Made by a program: the position numbers and the translations under genes. Shown piece by piece: positions 30,644-40,168 of a DNA stretch of 40,168 nt. The stretch comes from Kipferlia bialata (taxonomy: Eukaryota > Fornicata): positions 1,213 to 41,380 of the forward strand of contig BDIP01000031.1 in assembly GCA_003568945.1 (NCBI GenBank), written 5' to 3'. Under the pieces are notes generated by a model. It was not told where the DNA came from. It did not search any database and saw only the letters and a list, made by a program, of their open reading frames with translations. Numbering within the stretch: the stretch's first letter is position 1; every line of letters begins with the position of its first letter.

Positions 30644-33600
30644 CTGATGTGAGAACCCCCACACAATAAGCAATGTGTGAGATAATCACTAACTTAGAGG
30701 ACAGGTGTCGTCGTACCAGCTATAACCGTGATGGTTCCAACGGCATCATCCATTGTAACATCAGTACAGAACATCTTCTGATCTGCATCATACACGGTGG
30801 AATACCAGTCGGACGCTGTGCCGACAACGTTTAAGGAAACGGAAAACGCCTGGAAAACTGGGGGTGAGAGGATTGTATTCAATAATGAACAGTGGTTACA
30901 AATAGGTGAGATACAATACCTGGGCGGTCTGACGAGTCAACTAGAGCGACGCAGACAGGTACTGGGCTCCCAACTATCAGGGAGTCGTAGTGCAGAGTGT
31001 GATCCACTGGAGTCGAGTTAACCGAGTAGGATAGGGTCAAGTTGCCGGCGTTCACAGTGACAGTGGCTGTCGAGTCCCCGACGAGACTCATGACCGTAGT
31101 AAGGGTACACGTGTACATAAAAGTACTGGAAGTGAGAATAAGAAAGAGATACAGAACACTAGAAGTAGAGTCCTTGAACAGTAGTACCTAGAATCAAAGG
31201 AACACGAGCTCCCAATATCAATGCTGACAGTCTGCTCGGTGGTGTTGACGTGGCCGTTGACATTCAAAAGCCAAAGTTCAATGACACTGTGACCAATCAT
31301 GAGTGGGTTTGCCTCCACCGAGACTGGAGACCCCTCTACAATTGAGGTAATCTGTGTGGTCCCGGAGTTCAAGTAGAGGGCACCGGCACGCTGGGGTGAA
31401 TAATTGGATAGATATACTGCAGCGCTTGGTGTCTGGATGAATGTGTCTGATGATACCTGGAGTACGGGCATGATGCTATCAGTCTGCATAGCGGACACAG
31501 TGAGTTGGGAGTCGGGGGGTAGGTACATCGACACAGCGTATGTGCCTGAACCCTAGAGTAAGAAGAGAGAGCGAGGATGGTAATTATGGACAAGACGCTA
31601 GAGCTATCGTACCTCGTACACCATCACCATTCTCTCGTACTCGTAGCCTGTCACCATGGCGTAGAGAGGATACTCTCTGTCGTTGACTCCATCTGTTGTA
31701 ACCACAGTGTCTGTGCTGTCATACAACCTCACTCTCACAGTCTGGTAACCAGCATAGAGTGGTGTCCCGGAGATGATCGAGTAGGACAAGTACGGGCCAC
31801 TCTCGTATATGGCGACGAGGCCAGTAGTGGCTGTGGGGTAAACACCGGCATTCAGGATGACATCCCTGGATATCAGAATACCCGAGAGAGAACTATAGTC
31901 ACAGTACCTGAGAGGATCCGCCCTTCTTGGGAACCCTACCACACAAATGCAAGTGGTACATATATATCTGAATATACCTATATATACCTATATATATTCA
32001 ATACTATATATACATATCTGGAGTGTACCTGTACATGGCCACACTGGAGAATGCCTCGGTCGAGGCCAAGGTGGAGTCAGAGTGTGACACACGGACAGTG
32101 TTGTAGAATCTGTCGGTGGACCGTAGAACGTTGAAGGTGACAGAACCGGGGTCAGTGCGACCTGAGAGAGTTAGAGATACCGAGAGACCTAGGAGTACTA
32201 TAGTAAGTGAAGGAAAGAAGAGGGATACAGCCAAACCTGTGGGGCTACAGCCAATGGCGATAGTGGTACCACTCAAGGCAAGAGAGGCTCCTGAGAAGTA
32301 CTGGTCTCCGCCAACTGTGCCCGTCCTGTGGTAGACGGCACTACCAGTAGAGACATCGTAGAACTGGACAAAGACGCCATATGTGGCATCGACAATCTCT
32401 GCTACAGCCACTATGCCGCCGTCCATGGACACAGCGACACCGTGGGTGGTGACGTCTGTGCCCTGGTTGAAGGCGGTTACATAGGTCCAAGTGCCTCCAA
32501 TCTTCTGGTAGAGATACGAGTCTGAAGTCAGTTGCCAGGCAAAGCGGTACCGACCCTACATCAAGGTTATACAATATATATGAATGTATGAAGAATCAAC
32601 AGGAGGATCAGTCAGAACTTACAGTAGCTGTTTGTCGCAACGACAAGTCTGTGGTGAATGGTTCCGTCATATATGTCCTCTGTGGCGAGTCTGTACCCAA
32701 AGAACTCCGTGGCGACGGACCCCTCCAGGGTACTTGTCTTGTACCAGGAGTCATAGGTGGGGAAGTACTCGTATGTCCTCACCACTCCAGTGGTAGATGC
32801 CCCACTTTCTAGATAGGCACCAACAGCAAGGAGTCTAGGGGACAGGGCGAGGCTACAGCCATACATGCCGGCGGCGCTTCCCGAGATTTCCTGATATCAG
32901 AATCACTAGTCCTAGGAGAAAGCTACACAAAAAGGACTCTACCTGTTTGCGTTTGTACTCCCCATCTTCGAGTTGGAACAACAGAACATGGGACACAGTG
33001 TCTCCAGACAGGACACAACGGCCAACAGCGAGGTAACCATTGGACATGGCTACCTATGGTTAGGGTAAGTAATTATACTCTCGATATTGGAATGGTGAAA
33101 TGGATGCATTTGTATATGAACCTGCGCTAATAAAAGTAGAAACACAAGTGCTGTAGAATCATGACACATACCTGGTATGCGATGTCAGCGGAGGGATCGC
33201 CACCAGCGACGTACACATCAAGGGACCCATACTCCTCAAAGTAATTGTTTGTCCCGGCCTTGTAGAGGGTGACACCCTCAATGGCGTCTCCTCCCACTGC
33301 GGCCCACCCCTCATCCAGTGCAGTCGTGTAGTTCCCAGAGGTCTTCTCATACTCAAAGAGGGACTGGTGCTGCTGGAGCACAACCGCTGAGTGAGTACGA
33401 AGTGAGAGATGAAAAGTGTACTAATACGGCACTCACTTTCCATCTGGAATACATCCACTGTGCTGTAATTGTTGAAGAGAGTCAGGGCTTCGGTCCCAAC
33501 AGCCTCAGCCTTAACCGTATCCTCAAAGCACTGTCTAGCACCGTTCCAGGTGACAGAGGACGCAGAGCCACTAGCGAGACTGGCCTCCAACAGAGAAAGG

Positions 33601-36600
33601 TTCCCCTGATGTGGGCATATACATAAACGATATCAAAACACTGAAGAGAGGTCAAGAATTGACTTGAAGAGAGGAATATCCAATACATACCAAGTTGGCG
33701 ATGCCATTCTCGTCTGTAGTGTACACGCACACATCAGTCTCTCCCAGGTAGGGCAGGCGAAGAGAGTCCACTGCAGCAGATCCAGCGGCAGACGCCTGCA
33801 TGGCAACCTCAACAGGACAGAGCAGGGTCTCAGCGACTCCTATTATGAGTATGGGAATCATTAAGACTAGCACCAGTGTTATACATAGGGAAGTGCCCAC
33901 CTGCCACAGCCACACTGAGGGAGTGGGTACCAGCCCCTGGGTAGTGCTGGGTCCCCTTCCACTTACAGGTGGCGGCATCGTACACCGGAGTGAACCCAGA
34001 CCCAGTACCATCGGTCCACTGATGGATGAGAATACATATATCCGGATATCCTCTGCCGAACACATATAACATAGTATATACAATTACTGCTAAATACCAT
34101 TGATATACTGAAACAGAACATCTCTCTTGAAAGATGTACGTACCGCAACATTGAGGGTCAGGGCACCACCGCATACTGGGTACCCTTGGGCGTTGAGGAT
34201 GGTGATGTATATGTCGTCTGACATATCATACAGCATCTGATCCACGACACAGGAGGTAGGGGTGCCCACAGTGGTGACAGAGGTCTGGATCTGATGGTGA
34301 GAGAAACCTACACGGTGTCAAACTAGTGAATGCTAGAGTACGATACTCACCTCATGTGGCTCGTTCCAGGAGGCAGCGAGGGTGGTTCCCAAGAACCCAG
34401 ATACCCCAACATAGGCGGAGATGGTACCAGCCGTGTTACCAAACACTGTCCCAGTATATGCCCCCTCATCGCTGGAGTACACTAGTCCTGACTCTCTGGT
34501 AAAACCATCTACCGAGTCAAAGTGCGACACAACGGAGAGACCAGTCACAGGGGATGAAGTAGAGTCGGTGATCTCAACCGAGTAGTCAATGAGACCAGGC
34601 TCTGAGGTGACGGGAGTGGCGTCAACGTACACATCGACACTCTCCAGAACAGGGAAGAAGGGGCGCCCTGTCGAGTAGAGACCACATACTGCAACACGCT
34701 TGTTGGTATGATCAACAGCAATGTGGCGTCCAAAGTCACTGCCAACGGTATCAAAACCTGGAGGTGAGTGATCAGCACACTATAATAACACAGTAGCAGA
34801 TATTCTCAGTCGTACCTCTTGTGGTGACTGAGTAGGTCACGCTCTTGTCTGGGGATGGGGTGTATGTGACCATGCCCCTCGACACCCCTGCATACTCTTG
34901 TCCCGGAGACCCTATCAGTACTGCCCCATCGAGCAGGGCGACGGCCGCACCATACTCGATACCGTCCTTATCGAAGCTATCGAATTCACCCCAAGAACCT
35001 GACTGCTTTTCAATGTATACCACCTCACTCAGGGTAGATGACGTTATTGTGGGTACACCTACAACCATGAAGGTGCTTGAGACAGCAAGGGAGATGTACT
35101 CCGCCTCGTACGTATCTGGGATAGGGGTCACGTAGGTCTGAGCCCATGCTCCAGCACTGTAGCCACCGGGGTAGCGCTCAAAGACACGAACACTCGACCA
35201 AACACCTCCTCCGGGGCAAGTGCTTACCGCTAGGGTAGATGCATCAGCAGAGAGGGCGAGCTTGCATCCAAACCCACCCTCCGTGGCGGCCGCTCCAGAG
35301 ATTGTGTGGGAGAGAACCCAGATACCATCCTGTTGTGAGACGTTGGCAATGTGGAAACACAAAAGAGATCTGACACTACATTTATATATAGACGGATATA
35401 GTGTATTACCTCAATACCATAGACATAAGCATTGCCGTTGCCATAACCGGGGGCTCCGACTACCATAGTATCTCCCTCCATCTCGATAGCAGTTCCAAAG
35501 AGGTCAGGCTGGGAGTGAGACTGATACTAGAACGTCTAGTGAATACTAATGTATTGTGAAAGTCTGTCACTCACCATTCCCGCTTCCCCTGGGTTCAGCG
35601 TCTGGTGCCATATCCACTGGTTGTCCCAGGTGACCTTATACACATACACGTTACCAGGGGAGAATCCCTTGGCGCCTACAGCAAGATAGACTCCATTGAA
35701 GGCAACGGCACACCCGAACTTGGAGACGGAGGACGGCGTGGACATCAAGAGGGTCTCAACCGCGTAGCTGTTGACGTTCTTGTTCATACACTTGACGGAC
35801 CCATAGCCATAGGTGCGGCCGACAATCACCCAGTCGCCATGGATGGCAAGAGAGTCAACAGGCCTGCCTGAGGTGATGTGGGCCTGTCCATACACACTGG
35901 CTAAGGGTATGGAGACTGAGGCCTCGCGCAAGGGAGCGGCATCGGTGTTGGCAGAGATGGTGGCGGTGGAGCCGGCTGTGTAGTAGAGGACGTTGAGGGA
36001 GACAGAGGACCCATGGGGTATGTGGACGGATGTGTCCGACGTGTACTGGCCGTATCCCCCATCAACACCCAGATAGATGGCAGTGGTGTCACCCTGAGGT
36101 AAGTATTGGCAGTAAATGGTAGAACAGTCCAAAAGCTAGAGATATACATAACAAATACATATCAATAACGTACCCCAGGAGCGACAGCCTGTCCGGCAAC
36201 CTGGACACCAATCACGGCATCTCCATGCATGTCTTGCAGGTAGGTGAAGTGCGGCCCATACCCCGGTACATACCCGTCCCCCCACTGCAGCATGGTATCA
36301 CTCCTCAGCATATCAACAGTGTTGCTGCCGGTGCCCCCACTCCGATGGTAGACTATCCCATACCCCTGCCCGTCCCCATGGGCTACAGAGGAATCGACAG
36401 TTAACCCGTAGGTCCCATAGGTCAGGTCAGTCTCCAACACGTTGTGGACCACGGCGTAGTTGTCAATGGTACTGTCCCACTTGAACACAACCATCCTGTA
36501 GGCGTAGTTGGTAACCACGAACATGTACTCATTGTAGAGCGCAATGTAACGTCCAAACTAGCGTCAGGCTATGGAAAGTGAGTATAGGATACCGCAAATC

Positions 36601-37264
36601 ACTTGTAACTATATACATAAACACTGGTCGTACATAATGGTAGGTTGCTGGGTCCTTGATTGTCTGGATCGGCCCAGTCCAGTAAGGAGTGACGGAATAT
36701 GACTGGTACCTGAGGGGTCAATATGGGTGAATACAACAGCAGGGGGGCAATCAGGAGTCTATATATATAAATGTGTGTGTGTGTGGCAATGCAATATAGG
36801 TGAACAAAGGACACGTACGAGTATATGAATATGGATCCAGCGTTGGTCCTGGCGTTTGGTGCACCAATTGCAATCTTTCCATCATAGATGGCCAGGGCAT
36901 TGGCGAACCCTCTCACGCCGCCTGGTGCCGTAATGGAGTGCTCTATCCCTGGAATGTAAGAGGATGATACATTCACCGTTACACACGCATATGTATACAC
37001 TCACTCACATAGATACATCGTAGAACCTACCTGACTCATCGAAGATGTAGCACTTTCTGTCGGCGCCGTCGTTATTGACCAGGCCCACCGCCACATGGCC
37101 CTGTATGGGATCGATGGCCACCGATGTACCGAAGTAGGTGTCAGCCTAAGAGTCAGAGGGGCTAGGAACAGCAGCACACGGCGAGAGACGACATAGGAAC
37201 AACGCAAAGGTACTGGATAGTGACTAGACATAGAGATACCGAGGAAGAGATGGCCATGACGTAT

Positions 37265-37300
<36 letters not shown>

Positions 37301-39992
37301 CCAAAATATATTGCACACATATCGACGGAGATGTCCCTGGCATGATATAAGAACCACACACACACACACAGTCGCACACATATACATATACACATACATA
37401 TATAATACTATACTATATATACTATATACTATGTACTATATACTATACTCTGTTGAATTATAGACATACCGATGGCGATGTCCCTGGCATAATGTCCCCC
37501 AGCATGGTCATGGAATGGGAGGTAGAGTCCCAGCTGGGTGTGAGACATGGATACATGGGGATAAATGACTTAGAGACTATATATACATTCCGTGAATCTG
37601 GGCTGAGGAATCCGAGCTGCAGTGTGGGAGACAGTGAATACATATTCACCACATTATTCAGATATATTACCTATGAAGCTACTGTACACATCATGTGCAT
37701 AGTACATAGAAGACAGAATAGCAACATTCAAAGAGAGACCAAGACCCTACCTGTACTTGGTACACTTGCCCTTGTTGGAGTCATAGCCACTGGAACAGGA
37801 GACCATGACACTACCTGTTGTTAACAGAAACAGCATGGAGGAATAACAGAAACATATAGAAGAACAGCAATGTACAGAAACAGGCACAACACAACACTAA
37901 ACCAATTAACAAAGTGGAAATGGAAGTACGTACCTTGCATATCAATTGCTCCGCCGAATTCCGCAGCTCCAGAGGGACCGTCCACCCATGGGTTGGTGGT
38001 GTCCATGGTCCAGGAGGTACCTGTGTCAATTATAGAAAACAGACTCGACATAGAAAAATTATCAATGAGGATACTGATACTGATAATACTTCTTGGTCAG
38101 TCCAGGAGATACCTGCGTCATCAGTATCACATACATATACTGTATAGATACTGACACTGCCCTTACCTCCGTCATCAATACTATTGTCTCACAATAGTAT
38201 ATATATACTGATACACACAATTATATATACAGATTGACACTGCCCTCACCTGCGTCATCCAGATAGTACACGATGGTGGCACCAGTGCCATCACGGCCTA
38301 GGGTGAGAGAAACGTAGTGCAAAGTTAATATATGTACATATTGCACTACACGCAGACCACTAGAAACATGAGAGAGCAGAATATACCGTGTCCACTATAT
38401 ATAAACATATAATGAAAACAATACAGTACTATATACTATACCTGGAGCACCGACTACCAGGACCCCCTCTGCCATTGCAATATATATATAATACAAACAT
38501 AATACTAATGAATAATACTACATACTATACCTGGTGCACCGACTACCAGGACCCCATCTGTCATGGCTATGGCCTCTCCGAACCTGGCACCTGCTACTGC
38601 ACCTGGTGTCAGAATATGTATATATATATACATATATATATATACATCTATCTATCTATCTATCTATATATATATATATATATATACCATATATTAAACC
38701 ATTGATACATACGTATATATAAATATAGGGATACCTGGGTCGGTAAAGGTATCCACACAGCCCCATGCAGTGGTGTGGTGCCTGGAGTATATCTGGACAC
38801 GGCCTGTAGATGAGAGACACAAGGAATACATATATATATATATATATAAAGAGAGAGAGATAGAAGGAGAGAGAGAGAGACAGAGAGAGAGAGAAGGAGA
38901 GAGAGAGAGACAGAGAGAGAGAGAGGGAGGAAAAGAGGTTAGAACACACCTCTGCCTCCCCAAGATGGGGAGCCCAATGCTAGCCAGTCGCCCCACACGG
39001 CCATACCAAGCTGGTGTGAGAATGGTAGGGAGGGCGATGTACAATCCAAGTTAGGTAACTGATCGAAGTCTGGTAGCCTTCAGAGCTTACCCTAGCATTC
39101 TTGACTCCCCGTCACATAGTACAAGTCTCTTTAAACACCTACCTTATGTTCGGAAACCCCGTCTGCAACCGTGCTCTCAATGGTCCTAAGGGATGTCATC
39201 TGAGTGATGCTTCTACCGTGATAGATGGGAGTCACTTCATCTCCACCCCATGACCCAATGGCATACCGGTACGGGGAGAGGGACATACCCACCCTCACCG
39301 TGTAGCTACGTGAGGTATCGAGTACGGCAGAAGTGGCAGGGGAGTAGTGGCCCGTGTTGGCGTCGTAGGAGAGGGGTATCTCCCCGTCCTGAGAGTACCG
39401 AGATGGCAAGAGGGAGACATCTGCGTCTGTGACGTCTTCGCCTGAGGAGGTCACGGCTATCCCAATCTCTGCAGTGTCTCCATCATATGAGGGCACGTAC
39501 TGGTGGGAGACAGACACCCACTTCTCAGACAGAAGGGCATGGCCACCTGGGGGTTAGAATATGTATATACATATATATTTACTATACACATGTATATATG
39601 TAGAGAGACAGATATCCACTTCTCAGACAGTAGGCCACCTGGGAGTGAGAACATATATTATATGTATATATAGTAGAAATATACCATCCATATACATATG
39701 TACAATATATGAATATATATGTACATACTATACAGTCTTCATATAAATATGCATATATATACCTGGCTGTGAGGTGCATGTCCCCGATGTACATGGGAAA
39801 TCTCTTATACTTATACGCAATAATATACGTATATATATATATACAATTCCATATATACATATATATATATAGGCCATCCACACCTGGCTGTGATGTGCAT
39901 GTCCCAGATGTACATGGGGCTCCCATGACCACCTCCTGTGTCCATGCATCCCTCAGACCAAGGGAGACACTCCGGCCCAGCATAGACCCTGC
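25650..39992 (-). CDS. Gene E: giant FG-GAP / Ig-like multidomain protein (5' end beyond window)
   Basis: Thirty-eight exons, 10,281 bases, 3,426 residues to TGA. Exons 5' to 3': 39992-39884, 39546-39143, 39010-38950, 38803-38735, 38602-38531, 38297-38250, 38020-37934, 37814-37751, 37533-37470, 37145-37031, 36948-36819, 36709-36634, 36557-36174, 36093-35575, 35508-35410, 35329-34816, 34757-34351, 34290-34144, 34018-33901, 33839-33691, 33605-33437, 33386-33172, 33053-32943, 32890-32623, 32521-32237, 32161-32029, 31892-31613, 31552-31188, 31125-30920, 30857-30717, 30643-30460, 30396-29737, 29642-28693, 28625-28508, 28453-27252, 27178-27028, 26964-26830, 26721-25650. Every phase closes, so this is one gene, not several. 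FG-GAP propellers alternate with Ig/filamin-like domains. No membrane helix is visible; it ends in a soluble beta domain, so secreted or N-terminally anchored is possible. Exons grow from about 70 bases at the 5' end to 1,202 and 1,072 near the 3' end. Confidence 0.88.
30397..30459 (-). other. 63-base intron without stop codon in gene E
   Basis: GTACGT donor and CTCACTCCAG acceptor fit the local consensus and join phase 2 to phase 2. The intron is divisible by three and free of in-frame stops. Retention would add 21 residues with a hydrophobic core (CALIIFGWSI) between two FG-GAP blades. Splicing is the better reading because it gives a continuous blade. Confidence 0.6.
30717..34290 (-). other. 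Gene E module 3: Ig-like domains around an FG-GAP propeller
   Basis: Residues about 1,075-1,936. Ig-like parts include YITILNAQGYPVCGGALTL and PVEVAMQASAAG; propeller blades include AMSNGYLAVGRC, MYGCSLALSPRLLAVGA, HGVAVSMDGGIVAVAE and FSGASLALSGTTIAIG. The exons 31892-30717 return to Ig/filamin-like strands (VELWLLNVNG-type phrasing). Confidence 0.75.
34351..36093 (-). other. Gene E module 2: Ig-like domain then FG-GAP propeller
   Basis: Residues about 562-1,074. The start is Ig-like (IPHGSSVSLNVLYYTAGST). Blades follow: SKFGCAVAFNGVYLAVGAKG, LFGTAIEMEGDTMVVGAPG, GFGCKLALSADASTLAVS, EYGAAVALLDGAVLIGSPG and DFGRHIAVDHTNKRVAVCG. The module ends in another Ig-like domain (YSVEITDSTSSPVTGLSV). 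Confidence 0.8.
37268..37300. repeat. CA and TA microsatellites in a gene E intron
   Basis: CA tract running into a TA tract; a second CA tract is at 37354-37370, and TA-rich sequence fills 37380-37450. Confidence 0.95.
37321..37497 (-). repeat. Donor-side echo of exon 37533-37470
   Basis: The exon end and donor (37467-37497) recur at 37321-37350. In the copy the base before the donor differs and the site reads GATATGT. Confidence 0.8.
38004..38260 (-). repeat. Donor and acceptor echoes between exons 38297-38250 and 38020-37934
   Basis: The end of the upstream exon (38231-38260) recurs at 38157-38185, and a block at 38094-38120 fuses an echo of that exon end with an echo of the next exon start (38004-38027). 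This one intron thus contains pieces of both neighbours. Confidence 0.75.
38440..38564 (-). repeat. Donor-side echo of FG-GAP exon 38602-38531
   Basis: The exon end coding GVLVVGAP and its GTATAG donor (38527-38564) recur at 38440-38478 with a few changes. Confidence 0.85.
38617..38692. repeat. TA / ATCT microsatellite in a gene E intron
   Basis: Mixed TA and ATCT units over about 75 bases, in the intron between exons 38803-38735 and 38602-38531. Confidence 0.95.
38848..38935. repeat. GA microsatellite in a gene E intron
   Basis: Long purine tract on the plus strand, so CT on the gene E sense strand, just upstream in transcription of exon 38803-38735. Confidence 0.95.
39518..39650 (-). repeat. 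Acceptor-side echo of exon 39546-39143
   Basis: The acceptor and exon start (39518-39555) recur at 39615-39650, shortened by a few bases. Confidence 0.8.
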
Positions 39993-40075
39993 CTAGGAGG
40001 TTAAATAGATAGAGAGAGAGACCTAGAAAGAGAGAGACACACTCCTGCCCAGCATAGATCCAGCCTAAGAGGTAA
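39761..40075 (-). repeat. Echoes of both edges of exon 39992-39884
   Basis: The exon end (39881-39918) recurs at 39761-39797, and the acceptor plus exon start (39963-40002) recurs at 40033-40075. The upstream copy has AAG instead of TAG at the acceptor. Confidence 0.85.
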
Positions 40076-40109
40076 GATATTCAGATGTATACATACACAC
40101 ATATACATA

Positions 40110-40113
40110 GGGG

Positions 40114-40168
<55 letters not shown>
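40110..40168. repeat. GA microsatellite at right window end
   Basis: The window ends inside this tract, as it begins in one, which suggests that the window is a whole contig that stops at unassembled repeats. Confidence 0.95.

Larger units (their letters stand above)
36174..39992 (-). other. Gene E module 1: FG-GAP propeller with inserted Ig-like domain
   Basis: Residues 1 to about 560. Blades: MLGRSVSLGLRDAWTQEVVM, LGMAVWGDWLALGSP, ARFGEAIAMTDGVLVVGAP, AEFGGAIDMQG, TYFGTSVAIDPIQGHVAVG, GFANALAIYDGKIAIGAP and FGRYIALYNEYMFVV. Exon 39546-39143 is Ig-like (GIAVTSSGEDVTDADVSL). FG-x-(A/S)-(V/L/I)-A followed by a Gly-Ala-Pro strand end is the classic FG-GAP signature. Confidence 0.85.

Noticed and set aside
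36600-36720. A gene boundary inside gene E near 36.6 kb
   Set aside because: At first no donor fitted the phase. A GTACGA donor at 36633 restores it, so exon 36709-36634 joins 36557-36174 and the gene continues.
1-40168. LTR, LINE, SINE or DNA transposon insertions as the source of the intronic repeats
   Set aside because: The repeats are local, match only adjoining exons, and have no terminal repeats, target-site duplications or coding parts. No transposase or reverse transcriptase motif was seen.

Overview
The window looks like nuclear DNA of an intron-rich, free-living protist, most plausibly a fornicate metamonad close to Kipferlia bialata. This is my inference from three things: very dense short spliceosomal introns, a branch-site-like motif that touches the 3' splice site (known from Giardia and Trichomonas introns), and genes dominated by kelch and FG-GAP beta-propellers. 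The genetic code is standard (TAA, TAG and TGA all end genes). I saw no rRNA, tRNA, CRISPR array or recognisable transposon.

There are five protein-coding genes, and I resolved them into 140 exons. Every exon phase closes, almost always with GT-AG introns. Gene A (119-11478, minus, 48 exons, at least 1,301 residues, open at both ends) is a kelch protein followed by a Cys-rich GCC2/GCC3-like segment, two membrane helices and a second beta-rich domain. Gene B (11924-21620, plus, 41 exons, at least 1,574 residues, 5' end missing) is an FG-GAP/Ig-like ectodomain with one C-terminal membrane helix and a short tail. Gene C (21754-23500, minus, 7 exons, 457 residues) is not recognised. Gene D (23665-25305, plus, 6 exons, 374 residues) is a compact kelch protein. 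Gene E (25650-39992, minus, 38 exons, at least 3,426 residues, 5' end beyond the window) is a giant protein alternating FG-GAP propellers with Ig/filamin-like domains. C and D diverge from a 164-base spacer; B/C and D/E converge tail to tail. A and B diverge from a stretch holding a 161-base run of N, in which both 5' ends are lost.

The most unusual feature is in the introns. In gene A, the 5' third of B and the 5' third of E, introns are full of strand-oriented CT and TA microsatellites. They also carry diverged copies of the exon edges next to them: 10-40 bases of exon together with the splice site, repeated one to four times at 50-150-base spacing. I call these exon-edge echoes. About 29 exon edges show them. 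Several echoes have both an acceptor and a donor and so resemble miniature cassette exons. Genes C and D and the 3' parts of B and E have plain short introns and essentially no echoes.

Genes A, B and E probably make large cell-surface or secreted adhesion-type proteins; nothing in the window shows that they act together.
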